The position numbers were made by a program, and so were the translations under genes. The notes under the pieces were generated by a model. It searched no databases and was not told where the DNA came from. It saw only the letters and a program-made list of their open reading frames with translations. A DNA stretch of 64,000 nt from a virus, in IMG/VR virus record IMGVR_UViG_3300017917_001996, positions 186,001 to 250,000 of that record, one strand, 5' to 3'. Numbering within the stretch: position 1 is the first letter of the stretch; each line of letters begins with the position of its first letter. Shown here piece after piece: positions 43,815 to 51,827 of this stretch.

Positions 43815-44950
43815 GATTCCATATTCTAGGATTACCTCACACGGTAACAAACAAAGCATACAATGCCTGTGCATACACACAGAAGGTTTGGAAATTTGGT
43901 AAAATGATGAAAGCTCGAGGGCACGAGATTATTCATTACGGGCACCCTGACAGTGACGTTATCTGCGACGAACATGTTAATGTTATTAGCAACCAAGATT
44001 TAGAAATTGCCTATGGTAATTACGATTGGCGTCGGAACTTTTTTAAGTTTGATGTTAACGACCATGCTTACCAGACATTCTATAAAAATGCTATTCGTGA
44101 AGTTGGCTTACGTAAAAAGAAACACGACTTTATCTTGCCGTTCTGGGGTTCCGGGCATAAACCAATCTGCGACGCACATCCTGACCTAATTACTGTTGAG
44201 CCTGGTATTGGGTATGCCGGTGGACATTGGGCAAGGTTTAAGATATTCGAAAGTTATGCGATTTATCATGCATATTATGGTTTAGATGCAGTAGGTAGAT
44301 GTAAACAGGACTGGTATGACGTTGTTATTCCTAATTATTTTGACCCTGATGATTTTGAATATGCACCTGAAAACAAAGAAGATTATTTCTTGTTTGTGGG
44401 TCGAGTATATGACGGTAAAGGTGTAAATGTTGCTATTCAAGCAACAGAAGCGATTGGCGCTCGATTAAAGATTGCCGGTCAAGGTAGTTTACAGGATATG
44501 GGATATCAAGAAATCCCCAAGCATGTAGAATTTATTGGTTATGCTGATATCGAAACTCGTCGACAGTTAATGAGTCGGGCACGAGCCGCATTTGCACCTA
44601 GTATGTATGTAGAACCATTTGGCGGTGTGCAAATTGAAATGTTAATGTCAGGTACTCCTACAATCACCACAGATTGGGGTAGTTTCTCTGAAAATAATAT
44701 TCATGGATTAACTGGTTATCGGTGCCGTACATTTGAACATTTTAAATGGGCTGCACAGAATATCGGTAATATCAAACCAGAAAACTGCCGTGCTTGGGCC
44801 ATGGATAATTTTAGTTTAGATCGCGTGGCTAAAATGTATGAGGAGTATTTTCAGTCAGTATTAAATATATACACTGGAAAAGGTTGGTATGAGTCAAATG
44901 ATAATCGAAAAGATTTAGATTATCTAGGTAGATTTATTCCAAAAATGTAG
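43811..44950 (+). CDS. Glycosyltransferase family 4/1 (GT-B)
   Basis: 379 residues. GT-B C-domain features: [36 protein letters not shown], and the donor-site [18 protein letters not shown]. Adds a sugar from a nucleotide donor to the growing glycan. Ends the overlapping cluster; the stop (TAG) is part of the Shine-Dalgarno site for the next small gene. Confidence 0.85.
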   Translation: MRFHILGLPHTVTNKAYNACAYTQKVWKFGKMMKARGHEIIHYGHPDSDVICDEHVNVISNQDLEIAYGNYDWRRNFFKFDVNDHAYQTFYKNAIREVGLRKKKHDFILPFWGSGHKPICDAHPDLITVEPGIGYAGGHWARFKIFESYAIYHAYYGLDAVGRCKQDWYDVVIPNYFDPDDFEYAPENKEDYFLFVGRVYDGKGVNVAIQATEAIGARLKIAGQGSLQDMGYQEIPKHVEFIGYADIETRRQLMSRARAAFAPSMYVEPFGGVQIEMLMSGTPTITTDWGSFSENNIHGLTGYRCRTFEHFKWAAQNIGNIKPENCRAWAMDNFSLDRVAKMYEEYFQSVLNIYTGKGWYESNDNRKDLDYLGRFIPKM

Positions 44951-44961
44951 GAGATAATATT

Positions 44962-45126
44962 ATGTCGTTTAGAGCCTGGTTACAAGAAATGTGGTATCTT
45001 CATGTAATTGAAATAGAACAATGGACCGGGCGAGAACCGACATATAACAGTCAAGATTATTTTCAACGTAATAAATGGTGGTTAAGACAAGCATTTAGAC
45101 AGTGGCAAAATCGAGAAATTTTGTAA
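44962..45126 (+). CDS. Small tryptophan-rich protein (54 aa)
   Basis: Begins MSFRAWLQEMWYLHVIEIEQ; AGGAG lies 8 bases upstream. Seven tryptophans in 54 residues and a basic end (KWWLRQAFRQWQNREIL). Short proteins of this pattern appear in T4-like cyanophages, as far as I recall. Function unknown. A terminator-like hairpin follows at 45141. Confidence 0.7.
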   Translation: MSFRAWLQEMWYLHVIEIEQWTGREPTYNSQDYFQRNKWWLRQAFRQWQNREIL

Positions 45127-45140
45127 TACTTTTTGTGTAC

Positions 45141-45167
45141 TAAAACCCTGTTCTTGACAGGGTTTTA
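45141..45167 (+). terminator. Terminator hairpin carrying the -35 box of the next promoter
   Basis: Stem TAAAACCCTG / CAGGGTTTTA with a seven-base loop. TTGACA at 45154-45159 lies in the loop and descending arm. Confidence 0.8.
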
Positions 45168-45182
45168 TTTTGGCAGTATAAT
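45154..45182 (+). promoter_or_regulatory. sigma70-like promoter within the hairpin
   Basis: TTGACA (45154-45159), 17-base spacer, TATAAT (45177-45182). An ATG at 45189 coincides with the predicted transcription start, but an in-frame ATG at 45210 has an AAGGAG site six bases upstream. Confidence 0.85.
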
Positions 45183-45209
45183 TAGGGCATGTCCAACAAG
45201 GAGATGCTG

Positions 45210-45536
45210 ATGCAAACTACATACCTCGACACTAAAGAAGCACCTAACAAGTGGTTTGCTCTGCAAGATCGTCGTATGCGTAATCACGCAAATCGTACAC
45301 TGTACACCGATGCCCAACAAGTTCGCCTTGAGCGCATTCGCCTTGCCCTGGAGATGGTTGTGCGCGGTACTGTTTACGAAGTTGCATACGGCCGTCGTAG
45401 CGCATCTGTAAAAGTACAAAACGGTGCAATCATTGCAGATCGTAAAATGTTGGCCTTGCTCGAATCAGACTGGAGTAAGGAAGGTATCACCAAGAAAGAA
45501 ACACCGCAAGGTTTTCAATATCACATGCCTCTTTGA
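45210..45536 (+). CDS. Small unknown early protein
   Basis: 108 residues from the Shine-Dalgarno-preceded ATG (115 if translated leaderless from 45189). Arg/Lys-rich, with YTDAQQVRLERIRLALEM and VYEVAYGRRSASVKV. No recognised domain. Early expression is inferred from the consensus promoter. Confidence 0.7.
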   Translation: MQTTYLDTKEAPNKWFALQDRRMRNHANRTLYTDAQQVRLERIRLALEMVVRGTVYEVAYGRRSASVKVQNGAIIADRKMLALLESDWSKEGITKKETPQGFQYHMPL

Positions 45537-45546
45537 AAGTTAAATT

Positions 45547-45882
45547 ATGCCTTGTATGAACTACGACGACTCCTGGCGAGATAACTGGCACGACAGAGCA
45601 AAAATTACAGCACTATCAGAAATTACCAATAGGGTCTCTCGGGTCGCCTGCCGGGCACTTCGTGCCTTGGAACAAGGTACTAAAATCGAAGATGTCCTTA
45701 AAGATAAGGAAACTCGAGATTGGTGGGCCGCCCACAAGAAAGCCGACGACGCACGTATTGCTAAGGAAGAAAAAGCCAAGCAAAAACAGCTCGAGCTCAC
45801 AGAAGTTAAAAAGCAAGCTATTGCCAAATTGACCGACGAAGAGCTTGAAGCATTCGGCTTACGCAAAGATAAGAAGAAATAA
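45547..45882 (+). CDS. Small charged protein, paralogue of the next gene
   Basis: 111 residues; helical and lysine-rich. The pattern DKETRDWWAAHKK ... AKLTDEELEAFGLRK is echoed in the next protein (DGEVQEWWGSVYS ... RLTAQERKSLGIRK), so the two genes look like an old tandem duplication. Unknown function. Confidence 0.65.
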   Translation: MPCMNYDDSWRDNWHDRAKITALSEITNRVSRVACRALRALEQGTKIEDVLKDKETRDWWAAHKKADDARIAKEEKAKQKQLELTEVKKQAIAKLTDEELEAFGLRKDKKK

Positions 45883-45883
45883 C

Positions 45884-46222
45884 ATGGAAGAATCGCAACA
45901 AATTCCTGGTCTCGAAGACGATATTGTTGATGCTATTATCAACGGTGTCGGTAGTGGCTACATGGGTAAGTCTGAACGAGTAGCCAGAAAAGTCATGATC
46001 GAACTTCTACGTGCAGAACGAGCAGATTTCCTTTTACTGCGAGATGGCGAAGTCCAAGAATGGTGGGGTTCTGTATATAGTGGCATTCGTAAAAAGATTG
46101 ACGCATATAGAGAAAAGGTTCGTATTTACGAAGTCAAACTCAACGCATATAATCGACTTACCGCTCAAGAGCGTAAATCTCTTGGTATTAGAAAACCCAC
46201 TAAACCTAAGGCAGAACTATGA
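45884..46222 (+). CDS. Small charged protein, paralogue of the previous gene
   Basis: 112 residues from ATG at 45884, one base after the previous stop; the longer frame to 45845 would overlap the previous gene without benefit. See the WW...LTxxE...LG(I/L)RK pattern shared with the protein encoded at 45547-45882. Its stop overlaps the next ATG. Confidence 0.65.
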   Translation: MEESQQIPGLEDDIVDAIINGVGSGYMGKSERVARKVMIELLRAERADFLLLRDGEVQEWWGSVYSGIRKKIDAYREKVRIYEVKLNAYNRLTAQERKSLGIRKPTKPKAEL

Positions 46223-46398
46223 AACATGTAATCGAAACCCTTGAATCTAAAAACATTTACGATGTTTATTTTGCTAATGGTAAATTGTTTTTCCTTAATG
46301 AATGGGATGAGGATTCTATTCGCCGATTAATGAAAGATATTGCACCCGAGCTTAAAGAAACCGATATTGAATTAGATAGTCCAGAAACTAATTATTGA
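46219..46398 (+). CDS. Small unknown protein (59 aa)
   Basis: Starts MKHVIETLESKNIYDVYFAN in an ATGA overlap and ends in the -35 box of the next promoter (TTGACA contains its TGA). Acidic C-terminus. No motif. Confidence 0.6.
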   Translation: MKHVIETLESKNIYDVYFANGKLFFLNEWDEDSIRRLMKDIAPELKETDIELDSPETNY

Positions 46399-46423
46399 CA
46401 CTGCTCTAGCTTAGTGCTACAAT
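46395..46423 (+). promoter_or_regulatory. sigma70-like promoter
   Basis: TTGACA (46395-46400), 17-base spacer, TACAAT (46418-46423); leader with AGAGG before the ATG at 46448. Confidence 0.8.
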
Positions 46424-46447
46424 GCAGTTTTACACACAGAGGTCAAG

Positions 46448-46783
46448 ATGAAAGTTGTTCGCGAAACTACTGTTTGGAATCCTCCTGCCCCTAACGGCAA
46501 CCATACATATTTTGTCAATGACTCAATGACGCAGATGGTTGCCTACATTCGAGCTGGCACTCGCAAGAAGGTTACCTTTAGTAAACCAATAACCTTTGAC
46601 CGACGTGGTCGTACCTTTGTTGTTGTCAAGAACGTCGAAGATGAAAAGGAAAGCATCCGAGTCGAAGGTAGCAAAGGGCAAGTGTATAGTCTAACCAAGC
46701 ATGATGGCCAATGGCGTTGCAGTTGCCCTGGTCATGTGTACCGGGGTACCTGCAAGCACCTAAGCCTTGCGCCTAAGGAATAA
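46448..46783 (+). CDS. SWIM zinc-finger protein
   Basis: 111 residues. C-terminal SWIM motif C-x-C-x8-C-x-H: Cys 91, Cys 93, Cys 102, His 104 (WRCSCPGHVYRGTCKHL). The N-terminal 80 residues are beta-rich. SWIM fingers bind DNA or protein; a regulatory or recombination-linked role early in infection is possible. Own promoter. Confidence 0.75.
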   Translation: MKVVRETTVWNPPAPNGNHTYFVNDSMTQMVAYIRAGTRKKVTFSKPITFDRRGRTFVVVKNVEDEKESIRVEGSKGQVYSLTKHDGQWRCSCPGHVYRGTCKHLSLAPKE

Positions 46784-46785
46784 TT

Positions 46786-47025
46786 ATGGAAAAATGTTCA
46801 ACCTGCAGAAAAGATATAGACCCAAATTGTGATTACAATCAAGGACGGTGTCCGCATCGTCCTGCCACTACTACTGTTGAAAAAATTAAATCAGTAATGG
46901 CTTGGATCATTGTGGTTTTATCTGCAATTAACATATACCTTTACTGGGGAACTTCGGATGCCGTATATGCCTGGATTGTGGCATTTGTTGGCTGGTTAAA
47001 TGTTGCATTTTGTAAAGGAAAATAA
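46786..47025 (+). CDS. Small membrane protein with zinc-ribbon-like N-terminus
   Basis: 79 residues. Cysteines in CSTCRKD and CDYNQGRCPH precede two membrane helices (SVMAWIIVVLSAINIYLYW and YAWIVAFVGWLNVAF). The stop overlaps the ATG of the next gene. Confidence 0.65.
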   Translation: MEKCSTCRKDIDPNCDYNQGRCPHRPATTTVEKIKSVMAWIIVVLSAINIYLYWGTSDAVYAWIVAFVGWLNVAFCKGK

Positions 47026-47192
47026 TGGAAGTACAACCTAAAGATACTAGCCGCGGACATTTTTATGTTAGCCTTGTAAAAAGTTTTATTCGAATAGGAG
47101 CAGGTTGCTGGCTAATGGCAGGAAATTTGCTAATGGCAGGGGTATGTCTTATCCTAGCAGAAGTGTTAGGAATCGTTGAGGAATTGGTTTAA
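47025..47192 (+). CDS. Small membrane protein (55 aa)
   Basis: Starts MEVQPKDTSRGHFYVSL; one membrane helix built of GAGCWLMAGNLLMAGVCLIL. Overlaps both neighbours by one base (TAATG). Unknown function. Confidence 0.6.
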   Translation: MEVQPKDTSRGHFYVSLVKSFIRIGAGCWLMAGNLLMAGVCLILAEVLGIVEELV

Positions 47193-47845
47193 TGAATTTT
47201 TCAAATGTCTTTTTAGATTTTCACTCGCCAAAGGTAGAAAAGCGTTCAGTTGAATTGCCTAATTCGGTAAATCGAAGACTGCTTATGAGCAACGTTTTCG
47301 GCGCCAAATTAGCAAAGTTTCTTGATCTATCAATGGATGGTGGCCCCTGGCTTGCAGGCGGTGCCGTTCGCAAAGTACTACTTGGCCAAACAATAGGGCA
47401 GTCTGATTGGGACATTTGGTTTAAATCTGCAGAGCAGTTTAGTCGCGCCGAAACTCTTATGCATCAACTAGGTGCTTCGGTTGCACACTCGTCTGAAAAT
47501 GCAATATCTTTTAAATGCGAATACGATGGGACCTTTCACAATGTTCAATTGATTCGTCGTAGGTATTTTGAGCGTCCAGAACAAGTTATTGGACAGTTTG
47601 ATTTTACTATTTGTCAGTTACTAACAGACGGCAACACTATACTAATGGGCGATGATACCGCCCTGGATCTTGATTCTAAGACAATACGTTTAGGGTCGTC
47701 ACCTATGCAGAACTATGTAATTTCTAGGTTAATCAAATACATGGTCTACGGTTATTACCCAAGTCAAGAACTCATTGAACACATCGAGTCGCAATCGGTT
47801 AATATTAATTGGACAGAGGGTCAACATGACTACGACGCAAGCTGA
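47192..47845 (+). CDS. Nucleotidyltransferase-fold protein (poly(A)-polymerase/CCA type)
   Basis: 217 residues. The class II pol-beta signature is present: LAGGAVRKVLLG (GG at 56-57), SDWDIWF (Asp 72, Asp 74) and FDFTI (Asp 137) as third acid. Only the head domain is present; there is no RNA-binding domain. It may add nucleotides to an RNA or protein; could also be a toxin- or anti-defence-type NTase. Substrate unknown. Overlaps the next gene by 20 bases. Confidence 0.7.
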   Translation: MNFSNVFLDFHSPKVEKRSVELPNSVNRRLLMSNVFGAKLAKFLDLSMDGGPWLAGGAVRKVLLGQTIGQSDWDIWFKSAEQFSRAETLMHQLGASVAHSSENAISFKCEYDGTFHNVQLIRRRYFERPEQVIGQFDFTICQLLTDGNTILMGDDTALDLDSKTIRLGSSPMQNYVISRLIKYMVYGYYPSQELIEHIESQSVNINWTEGQHDYDAS

Positions 47846-48218
47846 TGCAGTCCTTCTTAGCCTACTAGGCCCAAGACCTGTGTTTTGGCGTAATCCTAAA
47901 TTTCCAGATACATTAACTGCCTGGAACGGTATATGCATGACACAGCGACATGCATTGATGTTAGCTGGAGAAAGATTTTGGGGTGCGTTTCCTACACCAG
48001 AGATGAAACATGCCGCAGACAGTCATTTGATGTTTTTGCACTCTGCAGGTGCGTTTGAGAATAGCGACAACTGGGGCAGGATCATTAACGGAAATTCTGG
48101 ATCAATGCACAATTGGTATCGCCGAAGACTTACACCATTCTTTGACAAAGAGCTAAAGGACCAAAAACCTCACGAAATTTTCAAATGGTTTGATCTAAAA
48201 GAATGGGCTAAAAACTAG
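47826..48218 (+). CDS. Unknown protein (130 aa)
   Basis: The start at 47826 is supported by GAGGG upstream. Tryptophan-rich helical protein (RPVFWRNPKF, ERFWGAFP, DNWGRIINGN, WYRRRLTPFF). Unknown function; coupled with the nucleotidyltransferase gene. A terminator-like hairpin follows. Confidence 0.65.
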   Translation: MTTTQADAVLLSLLGPRPVFWRNPKFPDTLTAWNGICMTQRHALMLAGERFWGAFPTPEMKHAADSHLMFLHSAGAFENSDNWGRIINGNSGSMHNWYRRRLTPFFDKELKDQKPHEIFKWFDLKEWAKN

Positions 48219-48261
48219 GCTAAGTCAACCGAAAAAATGTAATACTTGAGTACTACCTTTT

Positions 48262-48289
48262 AGAAACCCTAGTCTTGACCTGGGTTTCT
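48262..48289 (+). terminator. Hairpin with a -35 box in its loop
   Basis: Stem AGAAACCC / GGGTTTCT; the loop (48270-48281) contains TTGACC, the -35 box of the promoter with TATAAT at 48298-48303. Confidence 0.7.
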
Positions 48290-48303
48290 GTCTGTGTTAT
48301 AAT
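48275..48303 (+). promoter_or_regulatory. sigma70-like promoter P1 for AAA+ gene
   Basis: TTGACC (48275-48280), 17-base spacer, TATAAT (48298-48303). Confidence 0.75.
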
Positions 48304-48354
48304 TTAGGCATAGTAAGCAATAAGGAACAGCAAAAAACTTGTTTCAAAAAACGG

Positions 48355-48383
48355 TTGCACTGCTATCCAAAATCGCTTATAAT
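48355..48383 (+). promoter_or_regulatory. sigma70-like promoter P2 for AAA+ gene
   Basis: TTGCAC (48355-48360), 17-base spacer, TATAAT (48378-48383); AGGAG precedes the ATG at 48414. Two tandem promoters suggest strong early expression. Confidence 0.7.
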
Positions 48384-48413
48384 AACAGCATACTGACACA
48401 CACAGGAGCCCAA

Positions 48414-49433
48414 ATGTCGCAAGCTAACATCCGCATCAAATCTGGCATGTACCGCACCTTTCCTGCAGACGGTAAGGTGTTTGCACTAGTTGAGCAGTAC
48501 AAGCGTACAGCCAAAGGCGGATATGTAACCGTTGTCAATGGTGGTGCATTTCCTGGCTTCCCTGACGAGATTCGCATCAAAGTTGAGGGACCTGCTGACT
48601 ACGAGTTTGTAACTGGCAACGATGCAGTTGCAGTTGCATCTGCAGAAGTTGCACCTACCCAGACTGATGAAGAACGCATTGCAGAAATTGCAGAGCGTTT
48701 TGACATCCTGCATGACATGACTAAGGCTGCAATCAGTGGCGACATCCGTGCTATGATTGTGTCGGGCCCGCCTGGAGTTGGCAAGAGCTTTGGTGTTGAG
48801 CAAGAAATCGAAAAGGCTTGCCTGTTGGATCAATTGGCTGGCAAACGAATCCGCGCCGAAGTTGTCAAAGGCAGTGCTACTCCTATCGGTCTGTACCAAA
48901 CCCTGTACAAATACTCGGATCCTAACTGCGTGGTTGTGTTCGATGACTGCGATAGTATCCTGCTTGACGATGTGAGTTTGAACTTGCTCAAAGGTGCTTT
49001 GGATTCGGGTAAGAAGCGTAAAATCAGTTGGCTCAGCGAATCCAGTGCCTTGCGCCGCGAAGGCATTCCTGACAGCTTCGAATTCAAAGGTAGTGTGGTA
49101 TTCATTACTAACCTCAAGTTTGATGCAATGAAGAGCCAGAAGCTCAAGGATCACCTGGACGCATTGCAGAGCCGTTGCCACTATCTGGACCTGACTCTTG
49201 ATACTATGCGTGATAAGATTCTGCGTATCAAACAAATTGCTCGAGACGGCGAACTGTTTGCAGACCTGGATATCTCCGAAGCTGGTAGCGATGAGATCAT
49301 CGAGTTTATGGACACTAACAAGAACAAACTGCGCGAAATGAGTCTGCGTATGGCTCTTAAGATCGCTCAACTCTACAAGAGCTTTCCGCTTCGTTGGAAA
49401 GCCCTGGCAACCACTACCTGTATGAAAGTTTAA
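48414..49433 (+). CDS. AAA+ ATPase
   Basis: 339 residues from ATG 48414; the upstream in-frame ATG at 48339 lies before promoter P2. Walker A GPPGVGKS (118-125), Walker B VVVFDD (173-178), sensor-1-like FITNL. The N-terminal 90 residues are a separate beta domain. Phages often carry such MoxR/RFC-like ATPases of unknown target; a chaperone or defence-countering role is possible. Confidence 0.8.
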   Translation: MSQANIRIKSGMYRTFPADGKVFALVEQYKRTAKGGYVTVVNGGAFPGFPDEIRIKVEGPADYEFVTGNDAVAVASAEVAPTQTDEERIAEIAERFDILHDMTKAAISGDIRAMIVSGPPGVGKSFGVEQEIEKACLLDQLAGKRIRAEVVKGSATPIGLYQTLYKYSDPNCVVVFDDCDSILLDDVSLNLLKGALDSGKKRKISWLSESSALRREGIPDSFEFKGSVVFITNLKFDAMKSQKLKDHLDALQSRCHYLDLTLDTMRDKILRIKQIARDGELFADLDISEAGSDEIIEFMDTNKNKLREMSLRMALKIAQLYKSFPLRWKALATTTCMKV

Positions 49434-49435
49434 TA

Positions 49436-49588
49436 ATGAATTGGCTGGCACTAATCAATTTATATTTTGTATTTTTCAGTTGGCGTTGGGCTAACGAATC
49501 ATTCAAGAATGGAAACAATGGTGCAGGTTGGTTCAACATCTTTGCTAGTGCATTGAACGCCGCGGCAGTGGCAAGTGTCATTTTTTAA
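49436..49588 (+). CDS. Small membrane protein (50 aa)
   Basis: Starts MNWLALINLYFVFFSWRW, two short hydrophobic helices; the ATG lies three bases after the preceding stop. Unknown function. Confidence 0.6.
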   Translation: MNWLALINLYFVFFSWRWANESFKNGNNGAGWFNIFASALNAAAVASVIF

Positions 49589-49598
49589 GGAGTTAGTT

Positions 49599-49781
49599 AT
49601 GACTTGGGTTTTGGTTTTGTTCCTTCATGCAGGTATGCTCAGCGAAAAAGATAGCATGGCTTTGACAAGTGTGCCAGGTTTCAAAACTGAAGCCGCTTGC
49701 CTGGCTGCTGGTAAACAAAGTGAGGCCTTGGGTAAACGCACTACTAAGGAAGTTAAGTTTGTTTGTCTTAAGCAAGACTAA
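49599..49781 (+). CDS. Small exported-like protein (60 aa)
   Basis: ATG at 49599 preceded by AAGGAG. Hydrophobic N-terminus (MTWVLVLFLHAGML), then a short domain with two cysteines (EAACLAAG, KFVCLKQD) that could form a disulphide in the periplasm. Unknown function. Confidence 0.6.
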   Translation: MTWVLVLFLHAGMLSEKDSMALTSVPGFKTEAACLAAGKQSEALGKRTTKEVKFVCLKQD

Positions 49782-49792
49782 GGAGATTGATC

Positions 49793-49945
49793 ATGGAAAT
49801 GAAATGGGCAATGATTACCATGTGTGTATTGTTCGGTGGCATGTTTGTAGGTCTTAGTGTTGAAAAGTATCAACAAAACCAATGCCGCATCGCAAGTGTC
49901 CAAGCAGGTAAGTCTTCTGACGACATCGCAAAAATTTGTAAGTGA
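49793..49945 (+). CDS. Small membrane-anchored protein (50 aa)
   Basis: AGGAG precedes ATG 49793. One N-terminal membrane helix (AMITMCVLFGGMFVGLSV), then a soluble tail with two cysteines, resembling the preceding protein in layout. Confidence 0.6.
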   Translation: MEMKWAMITMCVLFGGMFVGLSVEKYQQNQCRIASVQAGKSSDDIAKICK

Positions 49946-49952
49946 GGTAATT

Positions 49953-50396
49953 ATGGGACTTGATCAATACGCATACGTGGCTGCACAAGCCGGCGAACGT
50001 GATGCATACTATGATGCTGATGGTAGTTTTGAAGACGGCGAATGGGTAGTACCGGGCAAGACTAAGCCGCGTGAAATTGCCTATTGGCGCAAGCATCCTA
50101 ATTTGCAAGGCTGGATGGAGTTTACTTGGAAACGTAAGCTAATTGAGTCAAAACAAGAAGAGCCCAACGACGATGGTTGGGGCAGTAGCTTTAACGGTAT
50201 CGAATTGGAATTAACACTTGAAGATCTCGATGCACTCGAGCAAGATGTGTTGCATGGCAGACTGCCTAAGACTTCAGGTTTCTTCTTTGGTAATGATTCC
50301 GACGATCATTACAAGCAACATGACCTAGAGTTTATTAAACAAGCTCGTGTAGATATTGCATCCGGACTCAAAGTATTTTACAATTCAAGTTGGTAA
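49953..50396 (+). CDS. Conserved phage protein of MGLDQYAY type
   Basis: 147 residues. The start MGLDQYAYVAA, YWRKHPNLQGWMEF, LTLEDLDALEQDV and TSGFFFGNDSDD are a common pattern in phages and prophages of proteobacteria. These are often labelled phosphoglycerate kinase without support. Function unknown. Confidence 0.75.
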   Translation: MGLDQYAYVAAQAGERDAYYDADGSFEDGEWVVPGKTKPREIAYWRKHPNLQGWMEFTWKRKLIESKQEEPNDDGWGSSFNGIELELTLEDLDALEQDVLHGRLPKTSGFFFGNDSDDHYKQHDLEFIKQARVDIASGLKVFYNSSW

Positions 50397-50397
50397 C

Positions 50398-50610
50398 ATG
50401 AACGAAATAATTGAACAATTAGCTGAACTAGCAACCGAAGACATGGAGTTTGTTGACGATACTGTGTTGCGTGTTACAGCCGAGACAGGTATTGAATACG
50501 AGATACCTGCCGAATTCATTAAAGCATTTGCCGAATTGATTGTTCGTGAATGTGCTACGTTAGCATATGATGGACCTGGGGGCATTTTGGAACATTTTGG
50601 AGTTGAATAA
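50398..50610 (+). CDS. Small acidic protein, unknown (70 aa)
   Basis: Starts MNEIIEQLAELATEDMEF at 50398, one base after the previous stop, and ends overlapping the next ATG. No motif. Confidence 0.6.
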   Translation: MNEIIEQLAELATEDMEFVDDTVLRVTAETGIEYEIPAEFIKAFAELIVRECATLAYDGPGGILEHFGVE

Positions 50611-50975
50611 TGTCTGGCTACCACATGATTTTGAAGTGTGAAAAGATTAGAGAACGAGCCGACAAACTTGGCTTTATGCTTTGCTATCCTCGTAATGGTT
50701 GGGGTGGCAGTCGCGGTGATGACTATGTTGCTATTAAACCAAAGGACAAAGAAGCATTGCCTATCTATAGTCGCGATGCTGAACTGTTTTGTGGTACAAT
50801 CGACGATCTAGAATCATTCTTTCAAGGTATCGAGTGGGCACGACAGTACGACGACATGCTTAGAGTGTCTACGTCAGTCAAGCGTGAACGCAAAGAACAA
50901 GATTATAGAAATCAGAAACTTCTTCGAATGATTAAAGAAGGGCAAGACCCAGATGACCATTCCGTCCGAACATAA
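50610..50975 (+). CDS. Unknown protein (121 aa)
   Basis: MSGYHMILKCEKIRERADKL start; FMLCYPRNGWGG and DDYVAIKPKD suggest a small alpha/beta domain; basic helical tail. Overlaps the next gene by 23 bases. Confidence 0.65.
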   Translation: MSGYHMILKCEKIRERADKLGFMLCYPRNGWGGSRGDDYVAIKPKDKEALPIYSRDAELFCGTIDDLESFFQGIEWARQYDDMLRVSTSVKRERKEQDYRNQKLLRMIKEGQDPDDHSVRT

Positions 50976-51345
50976 AGTAGATATTATCCAAAGTGGCATG
51001 ACTTTTATGCGAGCTATCACAGAAGCCTACGGCGTCGACGAAGGCATGCGACTTTGGGATACTATTGCCGACACTCTTGACCCGGATTTCAAAGGTCAGA
51101 TTTTCTTAGCCATGCTCACCGGTCAATATACCAACGTCATTTATGTAACAGGGCACAATATCGGCGCTGATCGTGTTCGTATGATCAAGACTGTACGTAA
51201 CATTGATAAGCGAGGACTTGGTTTGAAAGAAGCCAAAGATATGTGTGATTCATTGAGTGCAGGTGTACCCTTTAAACTTGAAATTAATCCCGAAGCAAGG
51301 TCTATCAGCCTGAGCGAATTGCGTAAAGCAGGATTTTATGTATGA
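50953..51345 (+). CDS. bL12 (L7/L12) C-terminal-domain-like protein
   Basis: 130 residues. Residues 74-130 match the ribosomal stalk bL12 C-terminal domain: VRMIKTVRN then GLGLKEAKDMCDSL and SLSELRKAGFYV, with the helix that binds translation GTPases (IKTVR, GLGLKEAKD) intact. The bL12 N-terminal dimer domain and hinge are absent; residues 1-70 are a different helical segment. It could compete for EF-Tu, EF-G or IF2. Viral bL12 genes are known; this one differs in lacking the ribosome-binding half. Ends in an ATGA overlap. Confidence 0.7.
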   Translation: MTIPSEHKVDIIQSGMTFMRAITEAYGVDEGMRLWDTIADTLDPDFKGQIFLAMLTGQYTNVIYVTGHNIGADRVRMIKTVRNIDKRGLGLKEAKDMCDSLSAGVPFKLEINPEARSISLSELRKAGFYV

Positions 51346-51827
51346 AAAAAACATTCTATGAAAAAGTTGGCCGCAAATACGTACCAGTACGTGAGTACGA
51401 TAGCGACTTGGTAGATTCCTTACCCAAAGGTACTCACGTAATCATGTGCTACCCTGGCGGACAGTCGACTCGCTATAATGTAGACCCGAACTATGTGGCA
51501 CTGATTGCCGCAGGGCGTGTTGCCGAAGATGCTATTTCTGAGGCAATAATGAAAGCTACAGAAATTCGCAGGCAACAACGTTATGAAAAAGGCACACCGT
51601 TGACACCGGGCCAAAAAGCCGCTTGGGAAAAACTCGTCGAAGAGTTTGGCCCAGAAGCTAAACAACTTGAGTGGGCAAGTGTGCGAGAATGCGCTGAAGC
51701 TGGTAATCAGGCTTTACAAGAACAGGCAAATCTGTTATTATCTAATCCTACAGTTCGTGCAGCCTATGAACAATTTATTATGGTTTGCGAACTGTCCAAA
51801 GGTGCCACATACAAGGAAGACAAATGA
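51342..51827 (+). CDS. Conserved phage protein (161 aa)
   Basis: The start MKKTFYEKVGRKYVPVREYD, HVIMCYPGGQSTRYNVDPNY and AGRVAEDAISEAI fit a family I associate with proteobacterial phages, of unknown function. ATGA overlaps on both sides. Confidence 0.65.
   Translation: MKKTFYEKVGRKYVPVREYDSDLVDSLPKGTHVIMCYPGGQSTRYNVDPNYVALIAAGRVAEDAISEAIMKATEIRRQQRYEKGTPLTPGQKAAWEKLVEEFGPEAKQLEWASVRECAEAGNQALQEQANLLLSNPTVRAAYEQFIMVCELSKGATYKEDK

Noticed and set aside
48486-49451. 321-residue minus-strand ORF opposite the AAA+ gene
   Set aside because: Entirely antisense to a well-supported ATPase with Walker motifs; no ribosome site or motif.
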